From Halicephalobus mephisto (taxonomy: Eukaryota > Nematoda > Chromadorea > Rhabditida > Panagrolaimidae), in NCBI GenBank assembly GCA_009193035.1, contig SWDT01000008.1:434001-498000 (forward strand): a DNA stretch of 64,000 bases, read 5' to 3'. The stretch's first letter is position 1, and each line of letters opens with the position of its first letter. Shown here one piece after another: positions 46,606 through 57,452 of the stretch. Below the pieces are notes generated by a model that was not told the origin of the DNA, ran no database searches, and was given only the letters and a program-made list of their open reading frames with translations. A program made the position numbers and the translations under genes.

Positions 46606-49600
46606 ATGTCTTCTTTTTCTGAGAGCGGTTTTACCGGCGTCAGGTATATTTCTCGACATGATTCTGGTGAGTTCAATTTTGTGTAAAAATAACTATTCAT
46701 ATATCGAAACCTGCATAAATACAACACAAAAGATGACATTTATTTTTTTCAGAGGTTTCAATCGAAAAAGACGCAGAATCGATGAGTTACTTGACGATCA
46801 ACGACGACATCGATGTGGCTTCTGAAGCTGACGAAGAATCAATTGCTTCTAGTTTGGTTTGTTGGTGTTTTAAGTAGTAATATTTCCGACATGTTCCAGA
46901 AAGACACCACGAGGTTTCTGTTTTTGAAGGAGCAAGACGGCCAAACTAGAACCCGCAGTCGGAGACCGGACTCCGAGACATCGACGAAACGGTCCTTAGG
47001 TAACTTCAAAATTCAATAATATATGATTTTTTGAATTATTTAGCTTCGGTGTCAACAGACGGAACTCCGATGGACGAAACTCTGACTTACAAAGTAAAAA
47101 AGAACGAACTTTTGCCAGATCCGACTTTGGCCGTCTTCGAGAAAGTTGCGGCTGAGCCAGAAGGATGGTCTCTGGAGAAGTTTTCGAAATTCATGAAGGA
47201 AATCATATACAAACACCAGGAGCTTCCGTTTTTTCACTACAGACTGTATTCATTGGCTTTCTTGGTCGTACTGTGGCTGATCCTTCCTGGATTCATTGCT
47301 GGCTTACTTTTCGGATTTTACATAGCATTCGTTTCTTTTTTATTCGTTTCTGTGTCGAATCCAATTCGTCCACAACCCCGGTCCACGGATGACGTCGTGG
47401 AAATCATCAAAGAACTCAGTTCTGTGGAAAATTCACTTTCAAGAGTTTACAAAGGTAATTTTTATATTTTTAATATAAAAAATTGAATATTACGAAATTT
47501 CCAGAATGTTTGAAAAGTTTCGACTTTATATATTGGTTTTTAGTTTTTATAGTTTTTTAAAAATTCTAAAAAATTTCATAAAATTTTGGAAAATTTAAAA
47601 AATTTTAAAATTTTTTATTAAATTTTTGTATTTTGAGAATTTTTGAAATTTTATAATATTTTAATTTTCACGAAATTTCAGAATATTTTAAAATGTTTGG
47701 AATTTTTATATAAAATATCGTATTTCAAAATTTTCCATTGGATTCTGGGAATTTTGAAAATTTTAGAATATTTAAAATTTCACTGAATTCTAGAATATTC
47801 TAATGGATTTTGGAAGATTTTAGAAATCCCCCACAATTTTCTGATTCTGGAGTATTTTAAAAATTTTCAGAATTTTACACAAAATTTTAAAACAATTTTG
47901 AAAATTTTAATTTTTTAAAAAAATATTTTAGGCTGGATGAATGTCCTCAACGAAGAATACGATCCCCACACTTTTCATGTAAATAGTCTTCAAACAGTGC
48001 TGGTGAGATTAGACGGGAATATGCTGAGGATTTCGAGACCAGAACGAGCTTTGTTGAAACATGCATTCCACGACGATCCGACTCTTTCAAGAAGAGAACC
48101 GACGATGATGTCTCAGAGTATATATGACTTATCCAACGCTACTGTTAAGTTGAGACCGAAGAGATTGGCGAAACGAAGATGGTTCAGCAGGAAGTACCCT
48201 ATATGTGTGGTTTTGGCTTCTGGAAATTCCGAAATTCAATCAAAAAATCGATTTTTGTCTCAATCGAAAACTCTGGAAAATTTTTCGAACGACTCTACGG
48301 AAGAAGAAAACGGAATTTTCAGTAAAGTATTCAAAAAAAGAAAACCGTCTGAATCCGCCTCCTGCTCTTCTGGAAGTCCGAATAATTCCGATATTTTGGA
48401 AACTACAGTAAACGACAAAGAAAACCCAAACGTAGAGAGGCATACTGTAGGAGCAGTGGAGATGTGCAAAGAAGCCGACGGATATGCAAGTGAATTGGAT
48501 GGGTTGGAAAATGAGATTAATGAAATCCCGAAATCTCATTCGGCAGGAAATTTAAGAAATAATTTTTCAAATAAAAATTCAAAAAAAAAAGAAATTTTTC
48601 TTTTTGCAAGATCGGCAAGAGAAAAAGAAAGATGGTACCACAGATTAAGAAGAGCTTGTAACAGATACGGTGATATTCCGAAAGAATCAAAAAGAAAGTT
48701 ATCTTTGCCTTCGGGAAAAACAAGCCCTGAGGACATGACGAAGGATTATCTTCTTTATTTGCTTCATAATCTACAGTACTCTAAACATTTGGACGACATT
48801 TTGACAGATGAAGTGGATAAAAGATCCAGAGAAGAAAAAGGTGATGAATATTGTACTGTATATATGGATCTGGGAAGACAGAAGTGGATTAAACCGGATC
48901 AAACGACGAATCACGAATTTGTGATCATAGCTAATCTCCTGTGCTCGAGGATCTTCTACGATTTCTGCAGAGATGCTTATTGGTGTGAAGCTGTCCGTCA
49001 CAAGATTCAAACGAAACTGGCAACTATTCATGTAAGAGTTTTTAAATGCAGTAGAACTTGGATATAAGATACCCCATTGGGACCAGGCAAAACGTATGTT
49101 ATAAGGAAGGATATGTTATAGCAGGGGTAAATTTGAAGATAAATTAACCAAACTCACACCGTATGCTATAACAAGAGATATGTTTAGCGGGCGTATCTTA
49201 TATCCAGTTCTACTGTATTTCAAGTTTGGAAATTTCGAAATACAGTAGAATTTGGATATAAGATACCCCCTTGGGACCGGATCAAAACGTATGTTATAAG
49301 AAAGGATATATTATAGCAGGGGTAAATTTGAAGATAAATTAACCAAACTGATTCACTTATACCATATGCTATAACCGAAGATATATCATAGCGGGGGTAT
49401 CTTATATCCAGTCCTACTGTATAAAGTGCTTAAAAAAATTCAAAATTTCTGTTTTTAGGTTCTTAAAAGTTCTAGAATTTAAAAAATTTTAAAGCTTCTA
49501 TTTTCAGATTTTTGAAATTTTTAAAAGTTTTAGGATTTCTTAAATTTCTAAGAAGTTTTAAAATTAAATTTTTCTAAATTCTTTGAGCATGTTGTTTATG

Positions 49601-50369
49601 GTTTTTGTTTCAGTTACCGTACTTCATAGAAACTCTTGAACTTTCGAAACTTGAATTTGGAACGGCGATTCCGAAGATTGAGAGAGTCTACGCCCCTACG
49701 GTTGATGACTGGGGTACTTGGGTGGACTTCGATGTCAAATATGATGGATGTATTCGACTCGTGCTGGAGACGAAAGTTAACTTGATGAAGTTAAAAGGAA
49801 GCCTAGATTCTATCGAAGAAAACGGGTCTGAAGTTGACAGGACTTTCATGACGAGGTCTTCTCCGAGTCGGTATTCGGATGAGGACATCCCAGAATCTCC
49901 AGAAACTTCTCCGGATGAAGACTTCGGGTCGAAGATGAAGCTCACGGAACAAGGAAGTAAAAAGAAAACAGGGAAAAGAATTCTCTACATTGTGGACAAA
50001 ATTGCGCATTCGAAGTACTTCAAAGAAGCTTCGGAATTAAAGCCGATCAAAAAAATGATGGAAGAAATTTCATCAACGAGATTAGTTTTGAATGTTGAAG
50101 TGACTTCGTTGGAAGGAACGTGTACGTTGAACTTGCCCCCACCGCCTTCGGATAGACTATGGTATGGATTCAGAAAACCCCCTCTGATGTCCGTCAAAGG
50201 CATCCCGCAAGTCGGCGACAGATCCGTCGTTTTTTCGACGATAAGTGATTGGATTGAGTCCAAAATAAGATTAGTTTTGGAGAAGAATTTAGTAGTACCT
50301 AATTTGGATGATATTATTATTCCTGTTTTATCCGGTAACGAACTTCTTGTTGGTCCTTTGAATCTGTAA
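46606..50369 (+). CDS. tex2: TEX2-like SMP-domain lipid-transfer protein
   Basis: Probable ER membrane-contact-site protein that moves lipids between the ER and endolysosomes. Six exons (46606-46666, 46753-46856, 46900-46999, 47044-47454, 47932-49031, 49614-50369) give 843 residues. Order: a short acidic N-terminus; a hydrophobic hairpin at about 157-193 (LAFLVVLWLILPGFIAGLLF then GFYIAFVSFLF); a PH-like region with a disordered Ser-rich insert ending FLFARSAREKERWYHRLRRA; and the SMP domain from about residue 552 (CSRIFYDFCRDAYWCEAV, LPYFIETLELSKLEFGTAIP, VDFDVKYDGCIRLVLETKVN). The SMP is split by a charged insert. The frame is open upstream of the ATG to an acceptor-like ATTCCAG at 46541, so an upstream coding exon, or SL trans-splicing just before 46606, are both possible. 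AATAAA follows about 85 bp after the stop. Confidence 0.92.
49049..49215. repeat. MITE with pogo-like ends, copy 1
   Basis: It starts CAGTAGAACTTGGATATAAG and ends with the complement CTTATATCCAGTTCTACTG. No ORF. The end sequence resembles terminal repeats of the pogo/Tigger group of Tc1/mariner transposons. Lies in intron 5 of the TEX2-like gene. Confidence 0.75.
49243..49419. repeat. MITE with pogo-like ends, copy 2
   Basis: Same ends as copy 1, about 28 bp away in the same orientation, and flanked on both sides by TA, as expected for the TA target of Tc1/mariner elements. Internal sequence is nearly identical to copy 1. Confidence 0.78.
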
Positions 50370-51156
50370 TTTTTTTTTCGGTGAATTTTACAGTATTTTT
50401 TTGAACATACGAGTCTCTGTTTGATTGCGTGTCAAAGTTCACTTTAATTCGGAATAAAGAATATAGTGATGTTGTAAATGATTACGGTAGTTGTGATCTA
50501 TTATTTTAATACTTTTGTTTTTTGAAATCAGAAATCTAGAAGATTTTTGGATTTTTTAAATGTAAAATTTTCTAGGATCTTGTGGGAGTTACTAAATTCT
50601 AAAAAAATTAAAATTTTAAAAAACTTGAAATTTCTACTAAATCTTAAATATTTTCAAAAAGAAATTTTAAATTTAGAATTTTGTGAGAATTTTAAAAATA
50701 TTTTTAAATTAAATAAAAAAATTACAGAATTTTTAGAATTTAAAAAAAATTTGTGAAATTTTCGGAATTTTGTGAGAATTTAAAAAATATTTTTAAATTA
50801 AACAAATCTCGAAAATTGTAGAATTTTGTGAAAATTTTAAAAATATTTTCAAATTAAATAAAAAGTTATACAATTCAGAATCCTTTAAAAATTTATAATT
50901 TTTTAAAGTTTTATGAAAATTCCTAACATCTTCCAAAATCCGTCAAATGGTTCTGAAACTAGAATTTTATAAAAATCTATACTTTTTAGAATTTTGTAAA
51001 AATTTCAAAAATGAAACAAAAATTACAACGAACATCTGAATTTTTGAATTTTAGAAGTTTTAAAACAATTTCAAAAATTCGTGTCGAGACTATTTTGTAA
51101 CATTTTTTTGATTTTAAATTCTTTTTAGAAAAGTTGCTTTTTAAAAATTTTCGGAA
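50370..51156. other. intergenic, AT-rich
   Basis: Contains the 3' end of the TEX2-like transcript (AATAAA near 50453), then filler rich in TTTTAAAAATT and GAATTTT words. The dispersed motif ATTCGTGTCGAGAC occurs at 51077, about 80 bp before the aldo-keto reductase start. Confidence 0.5.
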
Positions 51157-52110
51157 ATGACAACAGTGCCGTTGACGACGCTGTGCAATGGAGTGAAGAT
51201 GCCGGTTTTCGGATTAGGGACTTTTTTGGCAAAAGACAAAACTTTGGAAAATGCTCTCCAAGTTGCTCTGGATTCTGGATATCGATTGATCGACACAGCA
51301 ACGATTTACAAAAACGAAGAATCCGTCGGAAACGTGATTCAGAAGTACATAAATGAAGGAAAAATCGAACGAGATGAGGTGTTTATCACGACCAAGTTGC
51401 CTATTTTTGGACAAAAAAACCCAAAATTATTCATCGAAGAGTCTTTAAAAAAGTTGAAAACGGATTACATCGATTTGTATTTGATCCACAATCCGATGGA
51501 AATCAAGAAACAAGAAAACCGAACTTCGGTTACGGTAGACGGGAAAGGAATCTGGATGCCTGATTTGTCTGTTCATTTCACAGAAACCTGGAAGATTCTA
51601 GAAGACTACTACAGAAGTGGAAAGCTGAAGTCAATCGGAATTTCGAATTTCAACAAAAATCAAATAAGTCAACTCTGGGATTCAGCCTCCGTGAAGCCTC
51701 AGAATCTCCAAGTCGAATGTCATATTTATTTTCCACAAGAAGACCTCTTTGATTACTGTAGGAATTTAGGAATCAGCTTTACTTCTTACGGTAGTTTGGG
51801 ATCTCCGCAACGTCCAGGAGTCATCGACAGAGGAATACCGTTGATGAACCCGTTGGTGAAGGAACTCGGCAAGAAATACAACAAGACGCCGGGACAGATC
51901 CTTCTGAAACAACTTATCCAACGAGGAATCTGCGTCATCCCGAAGTCGTCCAACGAAGAAAGAATCAAAGAAAATATTGATATTTTCGATTTTGAACTGT
52001 CTTCAGAAGACATGGGACGATTCAGCGAAATTAAAGAAAGAAAAAGATTGTTCAAATTTCCAGAACTTGTCGATCATCCAATGTACCCTTGGAAGGATGA
52101 GATTAGATAA
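51157..52110 (+). CDS. aldo-keto reductase
   Basis: NADPH-dependent cytosolic reductase of aldehydes and ketones, 317 residues from a single intronless frame. The catalytic tetrad is complete: Asp46 and Tyr51 in LIDTATIYKNEESVG, Lys80 in VFITTKLP, His111 in DLYLIHNP. Other family signatures are GLGTFLAKDK near the N-terminus, LKSIGISNFNKNQI, and the cofactor-binding GICVIPKSSNEERIKEN near residue 265. Full length for the AKR1-type family. The physiological substrate cannot be read from sequence. A complete lack of introns is unusual beside its intron-rich neighbours and could reflect a retrocopy origin, although many nematode paralogues have few introns. Confidence 0.96.
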   Translation: MTTVPLTTLCNGVKMPVFGLGTFLAKDKTLENALQVALDSGYRLIDTATIYKNEESVGNVIQKYINEGKIERDEVFITTKLPIFGQKNPKLFIEESLKKLKTDYIDLYLIHNPMEIKKQENRTSVTVDGKGIWMPDLSVHFTETWKILEDYYRSGKLKSIGISNFNKNQISQLWDSASVKPQNLQVECHIYFPQEDLFDYCRNLGISFTSYGSLGSPQRPGVIDRGIPLMNPLVKELGKKYNKTPGQILLKQLIQRGICVIPKSSNEERIKENIDIFDFELSSEDMGRFSEIKERKRLFKFPELVDHPMYPWKDEIR

Positions 52111-54034
52111 GTAATCCATGTCGAAGTCTGTAAAATGGTCGACATCAAATTGCATTTTGTGCAATTAGATAAGTTAGAATTTTGCAAAATGCAAGTTTTA
52201 TTTTTATTTCGAAATCTTTATAGATGTCCGTGGATAAATCCTGATCAATCTAAACACTGCAAAAAGTGCGGTTTTGTTATATCTTTTATTAGAGATAAGT
52301 AATATAGGACAATATTAAATATATAATCACAAAATCCAGGAAACCTCGACTAACATGAAATATTCTTTTTTTTGGTTCTTAGTAGAGAGGAATGTTCAGT
52401 CTGGAGTGTTCTGGATATCTCTAATTCTGGAAACTACGCATCTGCATCAGATTTCAAAATTAGGACAGATGTAAGTACAACAACTCCACCCGAACCCAGG
52501 GGGTTAAGAAATTCAGGATAGTGGCGTACCGAACCACGACTTCTCCCAACTATGAGCCACATTCTCATAGAATGCCTACAGTGGCGGTCCACTGGAATTC
52601 AGAACCAGGATAGGACTACAGTCAAATCAGGCGGGGACCCAACCGTGATTTTAGTCGGGAAAATATGGGTAGAAGAAGAAGAAGTAAGTACAACAACTGT
52701 CCAAACATTGCAAAAAGTGCGATTTTGTTTTGATTTTGATGTTGACTACTTTATAGACCTCGGTAGTAGAGAAAATTCAAAGATAGGCTTATCATTAACT
52801 ACGGATATACTAAATCCCAAATCCCTCTTTAAATAATAATAATCTTGGTTGTTGTTTAAAATAAAAACTGTTTAAAAATAAAATAATTTTTAACTGATTC
52901 TTTTCCCGAATATTTTTCTGCATCCTTTTAGTAAATTTCCATTAATGTTCTCAAATTACAGTATTTATGGAATTCCTAACTTAATATATCATCAAGTAAA
53001 TTCTCATCTGCATAATCAAGAAGTAAATTTGGTTTCCTTAGTCATTAAGTATATTTTAACCTATATTATTATCGGGGAAAAGTTTAATATTCATAATAAT
53101 CAAGTAAATTTCAATTTCTATACACACAAAAAAGAATACGTTAAAACAGCTTTAATATATCAGATACATTATATTTATTGTATCCATACATTAAATACAA
53201 TGTACTGGTATCGTACTAAATATATGGATATGTTGAATATAATATATTTGATACATTAGAGTCGTTTTACTGTATTTATACATTAAATACAATGTATTGA
53301 TATCGTACTAAATATATAGATATGTTGAATATAATATATTTGATACATTAGAGTTGTTTTACTGTATTTATACATTATATATTATCTACTCATTTTTGTA
53401 TGGAGATATTAAATAAATATTTGTCTCTATAATCATCAGATAAATCAGTTTAGATGATCGTCAAATGTATCTTAATCTACATCACCATGGAACATACTTT
53501 AATGTCCATAATAATCAAATAAATTTTCACTTTTATAATAATTAAATCTTAGTCTTTATAGTCATCTAGTGTATCTTAATCTACATTATCGTTGAAGAAT
53601 TTTTAACATCGATAATTATCCAATAAATTTTCACGTTTTAGTCATGAAATCAATTTTTATTTTCACGATCCCTGAATCCAAATAGTTGATCAAGATCTTG
53701 TTGAATCTTTATTCAAGGCTTTAAATTTCAAACCATCAATTAAATTTTAATAATTTTTAAAATAAAAAAATAAAACCACCTATAATATTTAAAATTGAAA
53801 ATATTTCTACTGACTATTATATGAATAATTGTAGAAAAAGACACTAATAATGTGTATTATTTGATTTTTGCAGATCAAAAATGGATTCAATCGAACAAAA
53901 TCCAAAAAAAGGAACAAAGAAAACCGTTTTTTCATATTTCTTTCAATTGTTCGTTTTTGTTTGTCTCCGTTCTTTTCTGGACATTCATCGAAATCTGCTA
54001 AAAAGGCGAACCTGTCTTCAGTCCTTTGGAAATC
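52111..54034. other. intergenic repeats and unassigned sequence
   Basis: Includes two copies of GCAAAAAGTGCGATTTTG-like text (52259 and 52712), a GC-richer island at 52490-52680 with a short frame MSHILIECLQWR that resembles the tail of non-LTR reverse transcriptases, and the tandem/MITE composite at 52930-53650. A start-like ATG at 53881 heads a 71-codon frame overlapping the next gene out of frame. Confidence 0.45.
52930..53650. repeat. ~125-bp degenerate tandem repeat split by a MITE-like element
   Basis: Units share TCATTAAGTATATTTTAA-, ATAATAATCAAGTAAATTT- and AATTTTCAC-type words at about 52980, 53090, 53460-53530 and 53570-53640. Between them, 53120-53375 starts ACACACAAAAAAGAATACG and contains two ~98-bp copies with ATATGTTGAATATAATATAT and GATACATTAGAGTCGTTTTA. 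This inner part is related to the element at 23304-23553. Confidence 0.65.
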
Positions 54035-55514
54035 ATGAAACTAATATTCTTCTTAGCTGTCGGAATCGTCCTTGTGGTGGCCAATGTTCCGACTGATGAG
54101 ATTAGGGAAATCCAAAGTGAAATAGTCCAATTACTGAATAAAAATAAAAATCTGACTCCGATTGAGCAGAAGGAACTGGTTAAGGATCTTCTTTTGAAAT
54201 TAGACGATGAAACCAGGACTAAATACGAACTCTGGATTTCTGAACTCCAAGAACTGGAAAAAGAAAAGGCCGAAAAATTGAAGGTAAGTCGTTTTGAAAT
54301 TCAAAAACTTTTGGAAATAGAAAAGGTAGTTTGTTTTGGAGAAATAAAATAGATTTTTATTTTTATTCCATTAGGGTAGATTACAATGTTGATTTATATT
54401 AGCGATACAATTGGTGTGGGAGACAACACTAGATGATAAAGTTAAATTTCGTGGTCGGAATCCATTTTGGTCAAATATAAATGGATATTCATTTTTACTT
54501 TTCTAAGATATCGCAGTTCTAATTTACAAACAATTATAAATTGACGTAGAAAACGAAATGTCAAACGATAACATTGAATCCGTAGTGAGAACCTACTTTG
54601 TCAAAATATAAATAAACATTTGTTTTCATTTCATCAAAGTACTCTTAGAACATCTGTCTGAATAACAATTTCATAATATAATTCTTTTTTGGCATGGTAA
54701 TAAATGTCATAAAAGGTCACGACAATTTCTGATTATTAGATTGACTACTTTGTTTCTCTACTTCATTTTACCTATACACTTTTGTTAATTCTCACAGCAG
54801 AATATAGAAATCGAAAATAAACTTAAGTGCAGTAAACGTAATACTACTCATATGACTGCTCTGGGAATGTTAAATTCAACTACCATAAGAAATTTTTCAA
54901 GAGCAGCTAAAAATAATAAAACAAGAAATCTTATTATGAAATTGTTATTCAGACAGATGTTCTAAGAGTACTTTGATGAAATGAAAACAAATGTTTATTT
55001 ATATTTCGACAAAGTAGGTTCTCACTACGGATTCAATGTTATCGTTTGACATTTCGTTTTCTACGTCAATTTATAATTGTTTGTAAATTAGAACTGCGAT
55101 ATCTTAGAAAAGTAAAAATGAATATCCATTTATATTTGACCAAAATGGATTCCGACCACGAAATTTAACTTTATCATCTGGTGTTGTCTCCCACACCAAT
55201 TGTATCACTAATATAAATCAACATTGTAATCCACCCTAATGGAATAAAAATAAAAATCTATTCATATTTCATCAAAGTAAAATTATAATCAAAAATACTT
55301 CTAGGAGATAATTTTGCGACTGTCCCCGGAATCTCAACAAGCTTTTTCTCGAATCCTGATGATTCAGCAATCGGAAACTTTGTCCACCACAGAAAAAGCT
55401 AAGAAGCTTGAGGAACTCAGTGGAAGTCTTCCGGAAGCCATCAAGAAAGAAATTTCCGGAGAAATCGAGAGAATCGAAATTTTGAGACAATATGCTCAAT
55501 CCAGATCTTATTGA
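54035..55514 (+). CDS. small secreted helical protein, possibly DUF148/SXP-RAL2-like
   Basis: Two exons (54035-54283, 55305-55514) give 152 residues. A signal peptide (MKLIFFLAVGIVLVVA) precedes an all-helical charged mature chain with repeated units: NKNKNLTPIEQKELVKDLLL followed later by QQSETLSTTEKAKKLEELSG, each a loop-helix of the L(T/S)-xx-EK/Q type. This resembles the nematode DUF148/SXP-RAL2 secreted proteins, but the match is from memory and weak. The exon junction LK|EII is phase 0. The frame begins with TTG nine bases earlier, but the ATG at 54035 is the proper start. An out-of-frame ATG at 53881 in the same exon could act as an upstream ORF. The only intron is almost entirely filled by the foldback element at 54348-55262. 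Confidence 0.75.
54348..55262. repeat. long-inverted-repeat (foldback) DNA element, copy 2
   Basis: Same family as 29592-30472 and more complete. It starts AATAGATTTTTATTTTTATT, ends with its complement near 55262, and has arms of roughly 330-400 bp. The central ~120 bp differs completely from copy 1 (here AAACTTAAGTGCAGTAAACG). No transposase. It occupies 915 of the 1021 bp of its host intron. Confidence 0.92.
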
Positions 55515-55534
55515 TTCAGTTTTATATAAAAAAT

Positions 55535-57271
55535 TTATCTAACTTCATAAACTTCTTGGGGTTTTTGGGAAATTATGCAGATGAAACAAACAAGACCCCC
55601 AAGGAAAATAACGATAATCCCTACAACTAGAGTGATCAGGAATGTTCTTTTAATTTTGTTGTATTCTTCCAGTTTTTCTTCTCTGCTAAGTCCGGTTGCC
55701 ATTGTTGATGGTTCAGTCGTTGATGAGGTTGAAACATCCGAGGGAGTCGTTGTGTTGACGTTAGATGATTTAGTGGTTGAAGTTCCATTGGATGTTGTTG
55801 ATGGCTTTATCGATGAAGTTTGATTAGACTTTGTTGATGGTTTAATAGTTGATGATTTTGTCGTTGATTTTGTGGATGAAGTAGTCGAGTTTGCTAGTAT
55901 CCGAGATGTGGTAGTCGTTGGCTTTGTTACTGTAGTGTTGGAAATCGGTGTAGTGGTTGTTGTTGATGAAGAAACAACCGTGTGTACAGTCTGACAAAAG
56001 AAATGTTAAAGGATCAATAACAATGTCTATGGTTAAAGAATGAATAAGAAATCATTCGTATTGGGAGCAGCAATTTCATTTCTTCTCGAAAACATACACA
56101 GGTTCTCTGAAATAAGACCTAACTGAATGCAATCACTACCTAAGAGCTTCTGACAATAGTTTCCACATTATTTGATTCTAATTGAGCATAACTGATGACA
56201 GGATTGTAGTTCAACAGAAGATTGATCGTAACTGAATATAATCAATGTACTAATACATTTTTAACTAGAAATAAATATAGTTCAAACATGTTGATTATAG
56301 TCAGTTATGATCAATCTTCTGTTGGACTATAATCCTGCTATCGATTGTACTTAGTTAGAATCAAACAATGTGAAAACCATGATCAGAAGCTCTTACGTAT
56401 TGATTCCATTCAGTTGGACGTAATTTCAGAAAACCTGTGTAATAGCTATGAAAATTTTGATGAAAAAGCATTGGTTTTACTACGAATGATATTTGATTCA
56501 TTCTTTCAACATGAGTTTATTCATTCCTTAGATAACAGTAACCAAATGCGTATTTACAGAATACATAAATGATCATTCATGCTAGGATTATCAATTCCAA
56601 TTTTCCGAAATAAAAAAATGTTTTAGTCATATCACGAATGATTTCTGTGTTTTGTTTTATCAGAGTTCGAGTTTAAAATCCGAGCTTTTCATTTTAAAAC
56701 AACACATCTAAATTTTTGCTTCTTTAAGAAATTATCTTACTTAAATTGGTGATTAAAATTTGATATCTGGATTTCTCAAATTCAAACATGGCTAATGAAT
56801 CTTAGTACGAAAAGTTCGAAGTTCAATTTCGAGCTATGATAGTCAACTTTGGTTTTAGATTATGATAGTTAACTGTGATAGTCAACTTCAATTTTGAACT
56901 ATGATAGTCAACTTCGGTTTCGAACTGTGATTATCGACTTTAATAGTTAATTTCAATTCTGAAAATTGATAATCAACTTTGGTTTTAGATTATGATAGTT
57001 AACTTTGATAGTCAACTTCAATTTCGAACTCTGATAGTCAACTTTGATTCTCAACTATGACTATGAGCTTTGATAGTCAATTTCGGTTTTCGATTCTAAT
57101 AATCTACTTTGATAAAATGGAACACTGGTCTATTTTTATCATTAAATAAATTACAAATCTTATAATTTCAGTGAAAATTTGAAATTTACTTACGGCTGCA
57201 TCTGATAAAACTAAAAACAATAAAATAACGGAAATAATGTTAAACATTATGACAACACCATTTTTTTCCAT
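55535..57271 (-). CDS. mucin-like type I membrane protein
   Basis: Two exons (57271-57194, 55990-55535) give 177 residues. A signal sequence (VIMFNIISVILLFLVLSDAA) is followed by about 95 residues of Thr/Ser/Lys-rich, presumably O-glycosylated sequence (STTTTTPISNTTVTKPTTTT and similar), then EEKLEEYNKIKR, one transmembrane helix (TFLITLVVGIIVIFLGGLVC) and a short cytosolic tail KPQEVYEVR. It probably sits on the cell or cuticle surface. The start could also be the internal Met of MFNIIS. The ATG is 181 bp downstream of the collagen stop on the same strand, a spacing compatible with either an operon or separate genes. Intron 1 (1.2 kb) holds a foldback repeat and a minisatellite. Confidence 0.78.
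56030..56510. repeat. imperfect foldback element in an intron
   Basis: Left arm words AAAGAATGAATAAGAAATCATTCGTA, in part, then CTAAGAGCTTCTGA, TTCAACAGAAGATTGATC recur as complements on the right (GATCAATCTTCTGTTGGA, TCAGAAGCTCTTACG, TACGAATGATATTTGATTCA). Arms are about 200 bp and diverged; the centre is AT-rich. Confidence 0.8.
56815..57110. repeat. ~27-30-bp minisatellite
   Basis: About ten degenerate units of the form GATAGTCAACTTTGGTTTTA / GAACTATGATAGTCAACTTC. Confidence 0.8.
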
Positions 57272-57452
57272 TTTTTGTTTCGAAAAAACTAAAAAGACAG
57301 AATTCAAAACTAAACCGACAGTCCCATTCCACGTTGCCCCTAGATGATCCCTTGGTTGCCAAGTATCGACTAAATATTTTTATTTTTCCGAAACTTTTTA
57401 TACAATTTTTCTCTTCTTCGAAAAAAAATAAGTTAAGCATATCTACTACTGT

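Noticed and set aside
47052..47237. Minus-strand frames within the TEX2-like exons (47-50 kb)
   Set aside because: They are antisense shadows of a gene with clear domain and splice support.
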